64,000 nt of DNA, taken from contig JAPTYO010000009.1 of NCBI GenBank assembly GCA_036873135.1, positions 39,758,756-39,822,755 on the forward strand. Reading direction: 5' to 3'. The position numbers and the translations under genes are program-made. The first letter of the stretch is position 1. Each line of letters opens with the position of its first letter. The stretch is from Clarkia xantiana subsp. parviflora. Lineage: Eukaryota > Streptophyta > Magnoliopsida > Myrtales > Onagraceae. Under the pieces are notes generated by a model. The model searched no databases and was not told where the DNA came from. It worked only from the letters and a program-made list of their open reading frames with translations. This document shows, piece after piece, positions 11,073 to 22,460 of the stretch.

Positions 11073-13784
11073 ATGTCTGGTAAGGGATTCCCCTTTGTTG
11101 CTTGTTCGTCTTTTCCTTGTTTATAGCTTTCCAAGAGTCCCACTGTATTTTTCTTGCCATGGTTGCTTTTCAGACAGCGGTTCCAGCTCTGAGGGGAGAA
11201 AACCCTTTAATTTTGATTATGCTCCGAATGAGATCTCCAATACTGCTTATGATGCAGCCCTCCGAGAGGGTTGTATCACTATCACCTGGGAACCCCGTTT
11301 CCCGTATCATTGGCCTCGCCCCTCGAGTAACCCTGAGGTTACTCGTCCCCAGAAAGGGGAGGTATTTGTCTCTACGGGACAAGTATCAGCGGGGATCAGA
11401 TTCCCCTTTTGTGGTAATCTGGTCGAGATGTGCCAGCATTACAAGACACATCCCACTACCTTTTCTCCCCATGCCATCCGCCTTTGGAACGCCTTTCAAG
11501 TTCTCTGCTTCCGACAGAAGTGGGTCTACAGCCTCCAGCTCTTTAGAACCTTCTATGGGATGAAATGTAACGAGGCGGGGGTTTGCGCCTTCTACCCTCG
11601 GATGCCCAAGTGGAGTAAGCAGCAGCTTGCCCGGTGTGGTTGGACCAATGACACCTGGAAGGTGGTCAAGGGTCGGGGACTCCTGGTTGACACGGGGTCT
11701 GACAATAGTAGCTGGAAGAGGAGCTACTTCTTCATCCGACACTCGATCCCTTGGCCTCGGTGGGAGGTGGCAGCAGACCCTCCGCCTGCTTTCCATACTT
11801 ACGCCGACGAGGATTTCGAAACTCTTCAACTTATCCAGCTTTATCGATGGGGGGGAGTCTTACACTCCCCTCAACGCCAACTCACTTGTGGAGCGGGACC
11901 TGGTGCACGCCGGGATCCGACTCCTCGACATTGTCTCTGGGGGGCAGCTCTTCGACGGCCCTTCTAATATGGTCCCTTGGGTAAACTTCTAACTCTTCTT
12001 TGTTTACTGTTTGCAGCCAAGAAGGTATCTGTGCTGACCGATCTATTCCTTAAGCAGGGGGAGACTAATGCTGTCCGCCCCTCGCGGAAGAGGAAGTCCG
12101 CCAAGAAGGCTGCTGCTCGGTCGGGGTCTCCTTCAGCGGAGCAACCCAAGCGGAAGCGGGTGGATCTGGACCAGCTCTTTGATGTCCAGAATGTTGAAGA
12201 AGGTAAAAAAACTCCGACTTGCTATTAAATCATACAAGAGGATGGTCCCGAAGGATTTGATTTCCTCGACCAAGGAAGCCCGCATCGCTGACGTCAAACG
12301 AATCCTTCGAGGCGAAACTCCTCGAGTCTTGAAGGCGGGCTACTATCATTATCGCGGGAAGGATCAATACGTCTCCCGACGTATCATTTGGTGTAAGAAT
12401 CCCGATGAACTTCCTGACTACCTTTCTGAAGCTTCTCATCCTCCAGGTGCAGGTCGCTCGGGAGCTCCATCGGGTGCTACAGCTTCCGCGGACGCACCGT
12501 CTTCAGCGGGGGTGCCTTCCTCAGCTGGAGAGAAGGCTCCAATTGGCGAACAGTTTCGTCAGGTGGAAACTTTGGACTCCTCCGAGGAGACTGACGAGGG
12601 TGGCTCCCTTCGTCAGCGTCGGAAGACGGGGCAATCCCCCTTGAAACCAACCCCTCAGGGGCCGCCCCCTTCATCTTCTCCGCAGCAGCGGCAGCCATCG
12701 CCCATCCATGACTTCACTCCTTCCCCTGTTCGGGCCGAGACAGAGGCATGCCCTTCCACTCATCGTCCTCTTTCTCCTCTTGCTCTCGATGGGAACTTCT
12801 ACAGGCCCTTCGATCCTTCACAAGAGAATGCCCCCTGGACTCCTATCCAGACGCTTCAAGGAGTCTCGCTTACACAAGGGGAGCAGGACCGTGAGCTGGC
12901 CCTGCATCTGCTGTCAGGCTCGATCCTGCCTACTATGCGGTATCCGATTTGCCTCAATCGGACGCACATGCAGCGGGATGTCAGGGATATGGCCATGCGC
13001 CGTATAGAGGTAGGACTTCGCTTCTTTCTTTTTGATGATAAATCGGGTCGTTTGTCCATTAACACTTTTCCTTCTTATTGCAGGAGCTCGGGGACTTCAA
13101 CCGCCTCATCGGGTATGTCATTGCCTACGATAGGTCCCGGGAGCGGGACCGAGGGATCCGCGAGCAGCTCCAGGAGGATCTTAAGGCCTCCCAATCTTCG
13201 CGGGGAAAGCTTGTCAAGGAACAGGCTGTCCTCGATCAGAAGGTTGGGGACCTCCAACAGCAGATCGGGGACTTCGAGGGGCTCTTGAGGCAAGAGCGGC
13301 AGGAGCGGGAGGCGGCTGTGGACAAGCTGGTTCAGGAGAAGAAGGCTGCCGAGGACAAACTGGTCCTCGAGAAGAAGGCTCTAGAGGAGAAATCGAGGGG
13401 TTTCCTGCGCAGCTGGCTGAAGCAGAGGCCAAGGGCCGGGAGGATTATCGGAGGTCCGAGGACTTCCAAGCCGATGCCATGAAGTTCTTTGGCGCGGAGG
13501 TGGAGAACACTCTCTTTAACGCGGTTGAGGAGCTCCACTTGGAGTACGGGGACGCTATCAACTTCGACAAGTCTCCTTCCCTCGCTCCCTTTGCGAAGAA
13601 GTATTTTGCTCTTTCCGAGGAGAGTGATGGGGGGAGTACCCCCGTAATTGTCGAAGACGCTTTTGAACTTCCAAGTGCGGACGCCCCGATAGTCGATCCT
13701 CCCGAAGCCAACCCCGTGGATCCTTCTGCTACCGACTCCGCGGACCCAGCTGCTGCCAACGCTGCTGACAAGGACCAAGCTTGA
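11073..13784 (+). pseudogene. Antisense accessory gene of element B, multi-exon, nearly complete
   Basis: My exon model is 11073-11079 (ATGTCTG), intron 11080-11173 (GTAAG...TTTTCAG), exon 11174-11980, intron to about 12016 or 12021, exon to 13009, intron 13010-13083 (GTAGG...TTGCAG), last exon 13084-13784. The protein starts with a Ser/Glu-rich leader and a globular domain (FPFCGNLVEMCQHY, AIRLWNAFQVLCF) resembling the Pfam 'putative gypsy type transposon' family. A Lys/Arg stretch (RKRKSAKKAA, possible nuclear signal), a Pro/Ser-rich middle and a Glu/Lys/Gln coiled coil follow. Three length changes break the frame relative to A: a G run near 11850, an A run near 12205 and a change near 13390. 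Orientation is opposite to gag-pol. Function is unknown. Confidence 0.72.
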
Positions 13785-13977
13785 ATGTTTACTTTTAGAG
13801 TCCTTGTATCTTCTTCTCTTTTGTCATCGTCGGGCCCTCGAGCCCTTATCAATATCAGACTTCTTTAGTTCCGATTCTTTCGTTGCACTTCTCCGAGTGA
13901 CTTTACTATACATGCTTAGGTCGAAACCTCGACACTTAAGACATTCTCGTACGTCCTTCCCGACGATTTAATAACTT

Positions 13978-14556
13978 GTCCCACTTAAGGCGACTTAGTT
14001 CCGTGCATCACTCAAGACGACTTAATTATTACTTAGGATGAACCTAAAGATCGTGCACCACTCAAGGCGACTTAGTATCGTGCACCACTCAAGGCGACTT
14101 TTTGATATTTAGAATAAATCTAAGGATTGTGCACCACTCAAGGTGACTTAGCCCCATGCATCACTTAAGACGACTTTTCTCGTGCACCACTGAAGGCGAC
14201 TTTTCTCGTGCACCACTGAAGGCGACTTTTCTCGTGCACCACTGAAGGCGACTTTTCTCGTGCACCACTGAAGGCGACTTTTCTCGTGCACCACTGAAGG
14301 CGACTTTTCTCGTGCACCACTGAAGGCGACTTTTCTCGTGCACCAGTGAAGGCGACTTTGACACTTAGCATAGATCTAAGGACAACTCTTATTGGAAGCA
14401 ACCTCTTTATTGATGGCATAAAATTGGCTTACATCGAATCAAACGAGAAACAGCATACACCACTTAAGGCGATTTTTACATCGGGCACCACTTAAGGCGA
14501 CTTTATCGGGCACCACTTAAGGCGACTTTATCGGGCACCACTTAAGGCGACTTTCT
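13978..14556. repeat. Tandem repeat array of element B (26-bp unit)
   Basis: Irregular copies of 'caccact(c/t)aaggcgactt' begin near 13978. From about 14170 to 14360 there are seven near-perfect 26-bp units (GTGCACCACTGAAGGCGACTTTTCTC). A further cluster of CGGGCACCACTTAAGGCGACTT lies at 14480-14555, next to the integrase stop. The number and regularity of units differ from element A. Confidence 0.9.
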
Positions 14557-17500
14557 TCAAGCATGGTGTTTCTTCAAGTGTTCGCCACTAAAAGAATGCT
14601 TCAACATTCTGCCATCGAGGTCTTCCAACTTGTACGCATTTGGAGCTGGCATCCCCACGACCTTATAAGGTCCTTCCCATTTTGGTGACATCTTGTTGAT
14701 TCGATCCAAAAGGGTGAACTCGTTGCGACGCCAAACCAGCTCCCCAACGAAGAACTGTCGGGATTTCACTCGCCGATTGTAGTACCTGGCCGTCGCCAAA
14801 CGCATTCGAGCTTGGACTTCATCGGCTTCCCGCCTCTTTTCTTCGAGTAAGTCCAAGTCCAGACGTCTTACTTCGTCGTTCGTCAGGGGCTCGTAATATC
14901 TCATCCGATGGGACGCCACAGCTACCTCTACGGGGGCGACAGCTTCCGTGCCATAAACGAGGCCAAACGGAGTCTCCCCCGTTGATCGTTTGGGTGTCGT
15001 TCTAACAGCCCAAAGCACGTTTTCCAGTTCGTTCAGCCACTTGCCCTTCAAGGCATAGACCCTCTTCTTCAGGCCATCCATCACGATTTTGTTGGCTGAC
15101 TCCACCTGGCCATTGGTCTGAGCATGGCGTACGGAGGCGGTCCGATGCTCAATGTTCAATGTTCAATTCTTCCAGATACTCCCTCACCTGAGAGCCGTTA
15201 AACGGTGGACCATTGTCGCTGATCACAACCTTAGGAATCCCGTATCTGGACACGATGTGGGTCTGGAGGAACTTGACGATCTGGTTCCCCGTTGTTCTGG
15301 CCAACGCCTTTGCCTCTATCCATTTCGAAAAATAATCGATTGCTACAAGTAAATACTTACATTGTCCTTGTGCTTGTGGAAGAGGTCCCACCAAGTCGAT
15401 GCCACACTGTGCGAAGGGCCACGCGCTCTTGATGGACGTCAGATTAGCGGCCGGAGCCACAATACTCGGGGCGTACCTCTGGCATGCGTCGCAGGATCGG
15501 ACCAACGCCGTCGCTTCTTTGTTCATCGTGGGCCAATAATAGCCTAAGTTTAGCACTTTTCTCATGATGGATCGGGTCCCTTCATGACAAGCCGCGACCC
15601 CTTCGTGTACCTCCTTCAGGATTCGATTGGTGTCGGGTTCTGCCACACACTTCAAGTACGGAGTCGAGAACCAGCCCTTCTTGTATAGCTGATTGTCCAG
15701 CATCACATAATTGGCCGCGATTCGACGTATCCTGTCCGCTGCCACTTGATCATCGGGGACTGCCCCCGTAGTCAGGTACGCGACTATCGGGGTCATCCAA
15801 GTTGGCTCCTCCTCTGATCTTGCTTCAATGGCGCACACCTGTGTTGGGTCGATGTTTGATAAGATCACCTTCTCCAAGAAATGCACCTTCTGATTTTCTT
15901 CCAAGGGTGCCCCCAGGGCAAATTTGCTCAAGGCATCTGCCTCTACATTTTCTTCCCTCGGAATAGCCTCGATGTCGAAGCTTTTAAAGCTCTCCTTCAA
16001 GGTTTGTACCTCTCGTAGATACTTCTTCATTATCGGACTCCTTGCTTCGTATCGTCCATGTACCTGGTTTACGATCAAAGCTGCGTCACATTTCACTCTC
16101 AAGTGATCGACTCCCGTGCCTCTAGTAATTTTTAGGCCCGTGATAAGAGCTTCATACTCTGCTTCGTTTTTTGTGGCCTTGAATGTTAAAGCCAAGGCGT
16201 ATCGGAGCGGTTCACCTTCACCCGGTGGTATCAATAAAAAGCCCGCTCCTGATCCGTCCGAACTTGCGGAGCCATCCGTGTACATCTCCCAGGTATTTTC
16301 CTTGTTTGGCTGTTTTGATTGCTCTGCCCTCTCTGGTTGTTCTTCTATCGGGACCTCCACGGTTGCCCCCTCTACAGGGCCCGCATCTTCCAGATCGGGG
16401 GCTGTAGATTCTGCTATAAAATCCGCCAATGCCTGGCCCTTAATGGCTGTTCTTGGAGCGAAGTGTATGCGAAACTCACTAAGCTCTACTGCCCATTTTA
16501 CTAATCTCCCCGACGCATCCGGTCGGTTCAAAAAATGCTTCAAAGGCTGGTTCGCCAGCACAGTAATCTCGTGTGCGTGGAAGTAAGGCCTTAGCTTCCG
16601 AGCAGTAATAATCAACGCAAAGAGGTACTTCTCAACGGCGGGATAGTTTAATTCAGACTTGGCAAACGCCTTGCTTACATAATAGACGGGGACTTGATTA
16701 CCCTCGACAATTTTTACTAACACAGAGCTAATGGCAAATTCAGAAACAGCCAAATAAAAGTAGAGCGGCTCGCCTGGAACCGGTTTCGCCAACGGCGGGA
16801 GGGTGCGAAGGTGCTGCTTGAGTGCTTGGAACGCCTCTTCACACTTGGCGGTCCATTCGAATTTCTTGTTGGCCCTCAGGACTTCAAAAAACGGCATTGA
16901 TCGGTCGCTGGCTTTGGACAAGAAGCGATTCATTGCAGCTAGTCGGCCATTCAGCACTTGTACCTCCCGATGGTTTATCGGAGACTGCATCTCCTCGATT
17001 GCCCTCAACTTCTCAGGATTCACCTCAATTCCCCTCTGGCTCACCATAAAGCCCAAAAACTTCCCTGAGTGGACTCCAAAGGCGCATTTCGTTGGGTTCA
17101 AGCGAACTTGATGGAGCCTCATCCGCTCAAATGCCATGGTTAGGTTGTGCACATGATCCTCGGCCTGTCGGGACTTCACCGGCATATCATCCACGTAAGC
17201 TTCCATGGTTTCCCCCAGCATATCTCCAAACAGTTTGTTCACCATCCGTTGGTAGGTGGCCCCAACATTGATCAACCCGAAAGGCATGACATCGTAGTGA
17301 TAGATGTCACTGTCTGCATAGAACGCTGTATGGGGAGCGTCTTCCTTGGCCATCTTGATCTGGTTATAGCCTGAATACGCATCCATGAAACTCAACAGCT
17401 CATGTCCCGACGTGGCATCCACCAGCTGGTCGATTCTCGGGAGTGGGTAACAGTCCTTCGGGCAAGCCTTGTTCAAGTCGCGGAAGTCCACACACATTCG

Positions 17501-17842
17501 CCATTTCCCGTTAGTTTTCTTCACCAGCACTAGATTAGCAACCCAAGTCTGGAATCGGAGCTCCTTAATAAACCCATAATCGAGCAACCTGCCCACTTCC
17601 TGCTGGATCGCGATCTTCTTGTCCGTGCCCATCGGACGTCTTTTTTGCGTGATAGGCTTGATCGCGGGATCTATCTTCAGTACGTGTACGATCACATCGG
17701 GGCTGATTCCTTGCATATCACTTGGGGACCAGGCAAACAGCTCCTTGAACTCCTTCAATAATTCAATTAATTTCTGGGATGTCTCTTCAGTCAGGGCAGA
17801 CCCGATTTTCACCTTCCTCTGGGGTCCGTCGATCTCGACTTC
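14557..17842 (-). pseudogene. Element B pol: RT, RNase H, integrase (887-aa open stretch plus shifted C-terminus)
   Basis: One frame is open from about 17840 to 15149. It holds RT (KRRPMGTDKK, GKWRMCVDFRDLN, FMDAYSGYNQIKM, YVDDM at about 17185), the RNase H connection, RNase H (MYTDGSASSDGSG, EAEYEAL, EADALSKF) and integrase (H2C2-like HEGVAACHEG...CDACQR, acidic triad in GIDLVGPL, VISDNGPP and VESANKIVMDG). At about 15149-15165 an 8-bp duplication shifts the frame. The last 200 codons continue in another frame to 14557 (EHLKKHHA stop). RT has YVDDMP where the sisters have YVDDML. The N-terminal junction with protease also carries a deletion with a stop near 17849. Confidence 0.92.
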
Positions 17843-17848
17843 TTTCAG

Positions 17849-18980
17849 CTATTCTCTAGGATCCGCGTCTGTCTGAAGGACAGTCATGGCCTCTCGTCTC
17901 CTCCTTCGGGTGGCGTTAACATAACATTTTCGAGAAGCCACCTGGTCGCCCTTAACCTCTCCGATTCCATGGTCGGTCGGGAACTTCATCTTCTGGTGCA
18001 CTGTCGAGGCAACCGCCATCAGAGGGTTAATGGTGGTTCTTCCGATGATCGCGTTGTAGGTCCCCGCGGAATCGACTACCACGAACTCTACGTTCCTCCT
18101 TTCTGATTTCCACCCGCTACCAAACTCCACTGGTAAGGTGATTACTCCAAGCGGATAGGAGGTTGAGCCAGAGAACCCGACCATTGGGAAGTTTGCCTCC
18201 TTTAGATCTTTCTTCGTCTTCCCCATAGCCTCCAGCGCGTCCATGAATAGGATGTCGGAGGAGCTCCCCCCGTCGATCAGAATTCTCTTCATTTCGAACC
18301 CGTCTACATCCAAGGTTACCACCAAGGCATCGTCGTGCGGAGTCTCCACGCCTATGAGGTCTTCCGACGAGAAGGAGATTACCATTTCTTCTTTCAAGGT
18401 CCAGGATCGGGACCTCTTACCCAGCACCACCGCCGTAGGGATTCTAGAGGCATAGACCTCTCGGGCGGATGAAGTATCACCTCCAGCAGCAAACCCTCCA
18501 TGAATGACGTTGATAGTGCCCCGTCTCTCCTTGCGAGCACCGGATGACTCTGGATTGGTTCTCTTCTTTTTTGGGGACCGATCGCGGGATCGGGAACGGG
18601 ACCGCGATCGGGACCGAGAGCGGGATCGACACCGCTTATCCCCGACGAATTCCTTGAGCTTCCCCTTCTGGATCAGCTTTTCGATCTCCTTCTTCAGTTC
18701 CCGACAGTGATTGGTGTCGTGACCATTTGCGCGATGGAATCGGCAGTAGCGATCCGTGCGAGATCCCAAGAATTCTCCATCCTTCTTTGGGGGGTACCTG
18801 GAGATACCTTGTCGTTCCATGACCGTCAGTACCTCTGCCATGGAGCAGTTGAGAGGAATGTCGAGATCCTCCCGCTTATCCTTCCTTGAAGAACGCCTAT
18901 CGTCCCTTCGATCAGGTCGGCCTCGGTTCCGACTACTCTCAGGTTTGCCCTTTGACTTACGATCGTCGAAGGGTTTAACC
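17849..18980 (-). pseudogene. Element B nucleocapsid zinc knuckle, RS-rich linker and protease
   Basis: The frame runs from the stop near 18985 down to 17849. In order: SMAEVLTVMERQGI, a variant zinc knuckle CRFHRANGHDTNHC (C-x2-H-x4-H-x4-C, His in place of the usual second Cys), a basic helix, an alternating Arg-Ser run (about 18576-18635) ending in DRSPKKK, then the retroviral-type aspartic protease with LIDGGSSSDILF and IIGRTTINPLMAV. It ends at DPRE then stop. About 27-30 bases present in A are missing here, which creates the stop before RT. Confidence 0.88.
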
Positions 18981-18982
18981 GA

Positions 18983-20145
18983 CTACTTTCCTTTGTTCGA
19001 CTTTGGGGGCTCCAGTTCTCCCGCGGCTATCTTCGACTCCTGGACATCGATCTGCCGTTTCACCCTCTTCTGTAATGCCTCCATATTCCACACAGCTTTC
19101 TCAGCCACGCTGTGCATCAGGTCGGAGCCATAGGGGGCTGTTAGGTTCCGAATGAAGGTACGGATGGTTTCGCCCTCTGAGATTTCCTCGTCTATCTCTG
19201 CTACGCTGGCTGTGTACCGCTGGTAATAGTGTGCCAGCGACTCATCGGGTCTTTGTACCACCTGGGTCAGGGACCTCACACTCTTCAACAAACGTCTGGA
19301 CCCTGGTATTGTCGAATGAACCGGTCGTGCATGTCCGCCCAGCAGGTAATGCAGCCTGGGGGCAGACTGAAGAACCAGGTCAGGGCTCTTTCTCCAAGTG
19401 TGTTTGGGAACAGTGTACACACTATGTCTTCGTTCGGAGCTCTACCCAGACACGCCATAAGATGCTTCTGGACATGACGAACTGGATCTCCCTCACCGTC
19501 ATACTCCTTAATCTCGGGGATACCCAGCCCTGGCGGGGCGAGGGTGTCTATTAGTCGGGGGACGAAGGGATGAGTAGATCGGTCCCTTAGCTCCGACACC
19601 AATGGCTTCTGTTCTCCCATACAGATGTTCACGATTTTTACCACCTGGTCGGGAGTGATGGGACCATTCAGGGGAATGGTCCTGTGCTGTACTGGTCCTG
19701 GCCCATCAACCACGAACCTCTCCGGCTGACCGGTTGCCCTACTCCCGTCCTGGCCTCGGGGCGGGGCTTCCTGTGCGTTCCGACCCTCTGTTGGCGGGGC
19801 CGCTTCCTCCAAAGGGGGCATCTCCTCCTGCCTCCTCACAGCTTCTCTCCGATCCAAGAGAGCCTCTACGGCCGCCAGAAACATGGGCATGGCTTCCGCC
19901 ACGGCCCTTGTCAAGTCTGTAGCTGGGGGAGCCTCCTGCCCCCTGTTGCCCTGGTGCTGAGGAGCAATATCTTCGGGATGCGATCCATTGTGCCCCCCTG
20001 TCTGGGAGAGCTCGGCCGGGGGATGGTTCTGGTTTTCCTCCTGTTCCGGTACTGAATCCAGATTTGTTGCAGCGGGGTGACGGGAACCACCGGATTGTCC
20101 CTGTCTTCTGTGCTTGTCAGCCGCCATCGATCGAGTAGAAGGCAT
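18983..20145 (-). pseudogene. Element B gag (capsid), frameshifted
   Basis: The start is placed at the ATG at 20145 (MPSTRSMAAD). The longer frame upstream crosses the primer binding site. The gag domain includes GLGIPEIKEYDGEGDP and ADMHDRFIRQYQG. At about 19300-19306 one base is missing compared with A and D, so the frame ends early at 19285. The rest (RRLLKSVRSLTQVVQRPDESLAHYYQRY) continues in another frame to 18983, where a TAG stands in place of a Gln codon of A. Without these changes the product would be the capsid precursor. Confidence 0.88.
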
Positions 20146-20160
20146 ATCAGCTTTTTGTTT

Positions 20161-20181
20161 GATTCCCACAGACGGCGCCAA
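20161..20181 (-). promoter_or_regulatory. Primer binding site of element B
   Basis: The minus strand directly after the 5' LTR reads TTGGCGCCGTCTGTGGGAAT, the same as in A and D. Confidence 0.85.
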
Positions 20182-20877
20182 TGTTGGATCACGGTGGAAC
20201 TCCGGTACGGACTTTGACGGCAATCCTAGCTCCTTCGCTCCACGCAATCCTGCAAGAGGGGATAGACCGGGCGGTGACCCAGAATCACTCTCCGATGCTT
20301 AAATGAGTATCTTGTATGACTGGCAAGCAGTAATCTCAAAGTGTATTGAATTCAACGTAAGTGTTCTGAGGTGACCTCCTGCCCTTTTATAGGCAAACAG
20401 ATGCCTCAGGTACCTGGTGAACCGTTAGGGGTGGTTAGCCCGTATCCCGCGTATCTCGGGTGTGATCTCGCGTATCTTAGCCATGCCCCGCGTATCTCGG
20501 CCACGCTCCTTGTATCTTAACCACGTTCCGCGTATCTCGGCCACACCCCGCATATCTTGGCCTTATCCTCTGGTAGCGAGTCCCGACTCCCGTCGGGGAC
20601 TCCAGAGTTATCTCGTTATGTCACCGCTCGGGGCCTCTCGTCATCGTGACAGGGCCAATCATCTTCAGGGATTCATCATCGGGGCCTACTTAAAGGCTTC
20701 TCATTGGGAGCTTCCAGCTCATCTGTCGGGACCGACTCTGTCGGGACCTTTCATTATCGGGACTCCCTTTGTCGGGACCCTTCTTCTAGGTCATCTCGAC
20801 CTTCATTTTGGGCCTGGTGGGCCTGTTTGCCGTTTCCTCCCCGTTAAAGGGCCTGACGGGTGTAATCGAACCCATCA
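20182..20877 (-). repeat. 5' LTR of element B (696 bp)
   Basis: Same ends and length as the left LTR. A minus-strand TATA box (CCTATAAAAGG) lies near 20380-20395. Short 'gcgtatctcggccacg' repeats lie at about 20445-20560. This copy would drive gag-pol transcription leftward. Confidence 0.95.
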
Positions 20878-20882
20878 CTACA

Positions 20883-21360
20883 TTCTTCAAATGAGGTATT
20901 GTAAGTTTCTCTTTCTGCCTACATAGCTTCCACTCAATTTAACTGTTAGCTAATTGAATTCAAAACATAAGATGAAAAAAAAATAAATATAAATAAAGAC
21001 TGAAGGTACCTTCTTGGGACGACTTATTAATGTTGTAAGTTGCGATTGATTTGCTGTCAGAGGAAGAAGATGTAAGTAGGATTTACATAACAAAATGTCT
21101 GTGTTACTATTAACTGTAAGTATCTCATATTTTTGTTATTGGTTTGTATACAACCTTATATCGTCATGATAGGTAAACAATGTTGAACTTGGCCATTATT
21201 TAGCCTTGATGGGCTTCACGGGCTTTGGCCCAAGTAGCCTAGTAAAGGTGTGAATGGCAATTTTAATTTGCTATGTAGTGTAGATGTACCACACCGGCCA
21301 GAATATAGATTTTTGGCTACTTTATAAAGTGCTAAATTTTACATACTAATAACTACTTAC
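20883..21360. other. Host or old repeat DNA, no gene recognised
   Basis: AT-rich. Directly right of B a short frame (ILQMRYCKFLFLPT then stop) continues the frame that ends at the left TSD of B. Nothing else is recognisable. Confidence 0.4.
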
Positions 21361-21679
21361 TAGATGGAAGGCTCTCTCCACGCGCGCAGGGGGGGGGTGC
21401 AGTCGAGTGGATCGAATACCCACCCTGGTAAGCTTGTGTGTGTGCCCGTGACGTGCGTACACGAATGTCGGTCCGGAAAGCTAGCCTTGTGCGAGTGTAA
21501 TGTGAGAGCAGTAGATAGTTTAGAGAGAATTTTTGGGATGATGTTGAATGTGGGTCCGGAAAGCTAGCCTTGGCACGTATGTACATTGAAGTGATTATCG
21601 TTATCTGAATTTGATGTCCCGGATTACTATTGTGGGGTCGGGTACGAACCACTCGGATTTAAAAAAAAAAAAAAAAAAT
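21361..21679 (+). repeat. SINE-like retroposon candidate with poly(A) tail
   Basis: A B-box-like word (GGATCGAATACC near 21409) lies close to the left end and an A run of about 19 bases (21661-21679) ends the segment. Inside, GGTCCGGAAAGCTAGCCTT occurs twice (near 21472 and 21555). I found no clear A box and no flanking duplication, so the class is uncertain. Confidence 0.3.
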
Positions 21680-22150
21680 CTCAAGGAGTTGGTCATAGGT
21701 CCAATGTTTGAACACTACTCAATGAGAATGTAGCTAACACTTGACGGACAACTCTAAAATTGGGAAAGACCACCATCTTCACGATGTGGTCTATAAATGT
21801 TATTATTCTAGCAAGTGATGCTATCCCATATACCGACGCCTTGATTACCGAGGTTGGACACTCGTTTAGGCCGCCGTCTATAATGCAGGGAAAGTCGCCG
21901 AGACTTACTTCAGAAGTTGAAGTCAAAAGATGGAATTCTTTTTGAAAAAAAAAAAAAAATTGAGGAGGAAGCGTCCCTATTGGGAGCACTCGAAATCGTC
22001 AAAAGAACTGTACGTTAAATACAGGTACACGACAAATTTGATTGGATGAAGTTGAATTACTTTAAGTGTAATAGCCGTAGTGCCTGAAGTAAACATGAAT
22101 AAAAATATTTTTGCATTGGTCGTAGTGCCTATAGTGAACATGAGATAAGC
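21680..22150. other. No gene recognised; second poly(A) run
   Basis: Contains another A run (about 21945-21959) and no frame with known motifs. It may be a second retroposon 3' end or the decayed start of the Copia relic. Confidence 0.3.
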
Positions 22151-22159
22151 ATGTTCCTT

Positions 22160-22460
22160 TTTGTGCTGAATTTGTGGCACAATAATTTAGAACATGTTAA
22201 TTACGATACATTGCAGAGGTTATCTAACATGGTTCATATTCCTAAAATCAAAATAGATCAAGAACTTAAATGTGAAGTTTGCGTTGAAGCGAAAATTATT
22301 CGGCCGAAAGGATTACCGAACTTCTTGGTCTAAATACATAGCGAAGTTTGTGACTTAATATATGTCCAAACGCGAGGCGGGAAATAAGTACTTCATTACT
22401 TTCGTAGATGATAGTACGAAATATCGCTATGTGTACTTGATGAAGGAAAAAATGAAACAA
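22160..22460 (+). pseudogene. Copia GAG-pre-integrase and integrase fragment
   Basis: LWHNNLEHVNYDTLQRLSNM and ELKCEVCVEAK correspond to the H2C2 zinc-binding region that precedes Copia integrase. A shifted frame then reads GGNKYFITFVDDSTKYRYVYL, the start of the integrase core. After about 22460 the homology is lost. The family is clear, but the protein is non-functional. Confidence 0.8.

Larger units (their letters stand above)
9836..20877 (-). mobile_element. Element B: complete Ty3/Gypsy Tat-type LTR retrotransposon (11,042 bp)
   Basis: It has two 696-bp LTRs, a perfect 5-bp TSD, a primer binding site at 20161-20181 and a polypurine tract at 10532-10545. gag-pol runs on the minus strand from about 20145 to 14557. 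A 26-bp tandem array follows, then a plus-strand antisense gene (11073-13784). The LTRs differ at scattered positions, with several changes in the first 250 bases, so insertion is fairly recent but not new. gag-pol carries at least four disabling changes, so the copy is probably not autonomous unless some are sequencing errors. Confidence 0.96.

Noticed and set aside
14170..14360. Regular 26-bp repeats suggesting a CRISPR array
   Set aside because: The units are directly adjacent with no unique spacers, lie inside a plant retrotransposon, and have no cas genes nearby.
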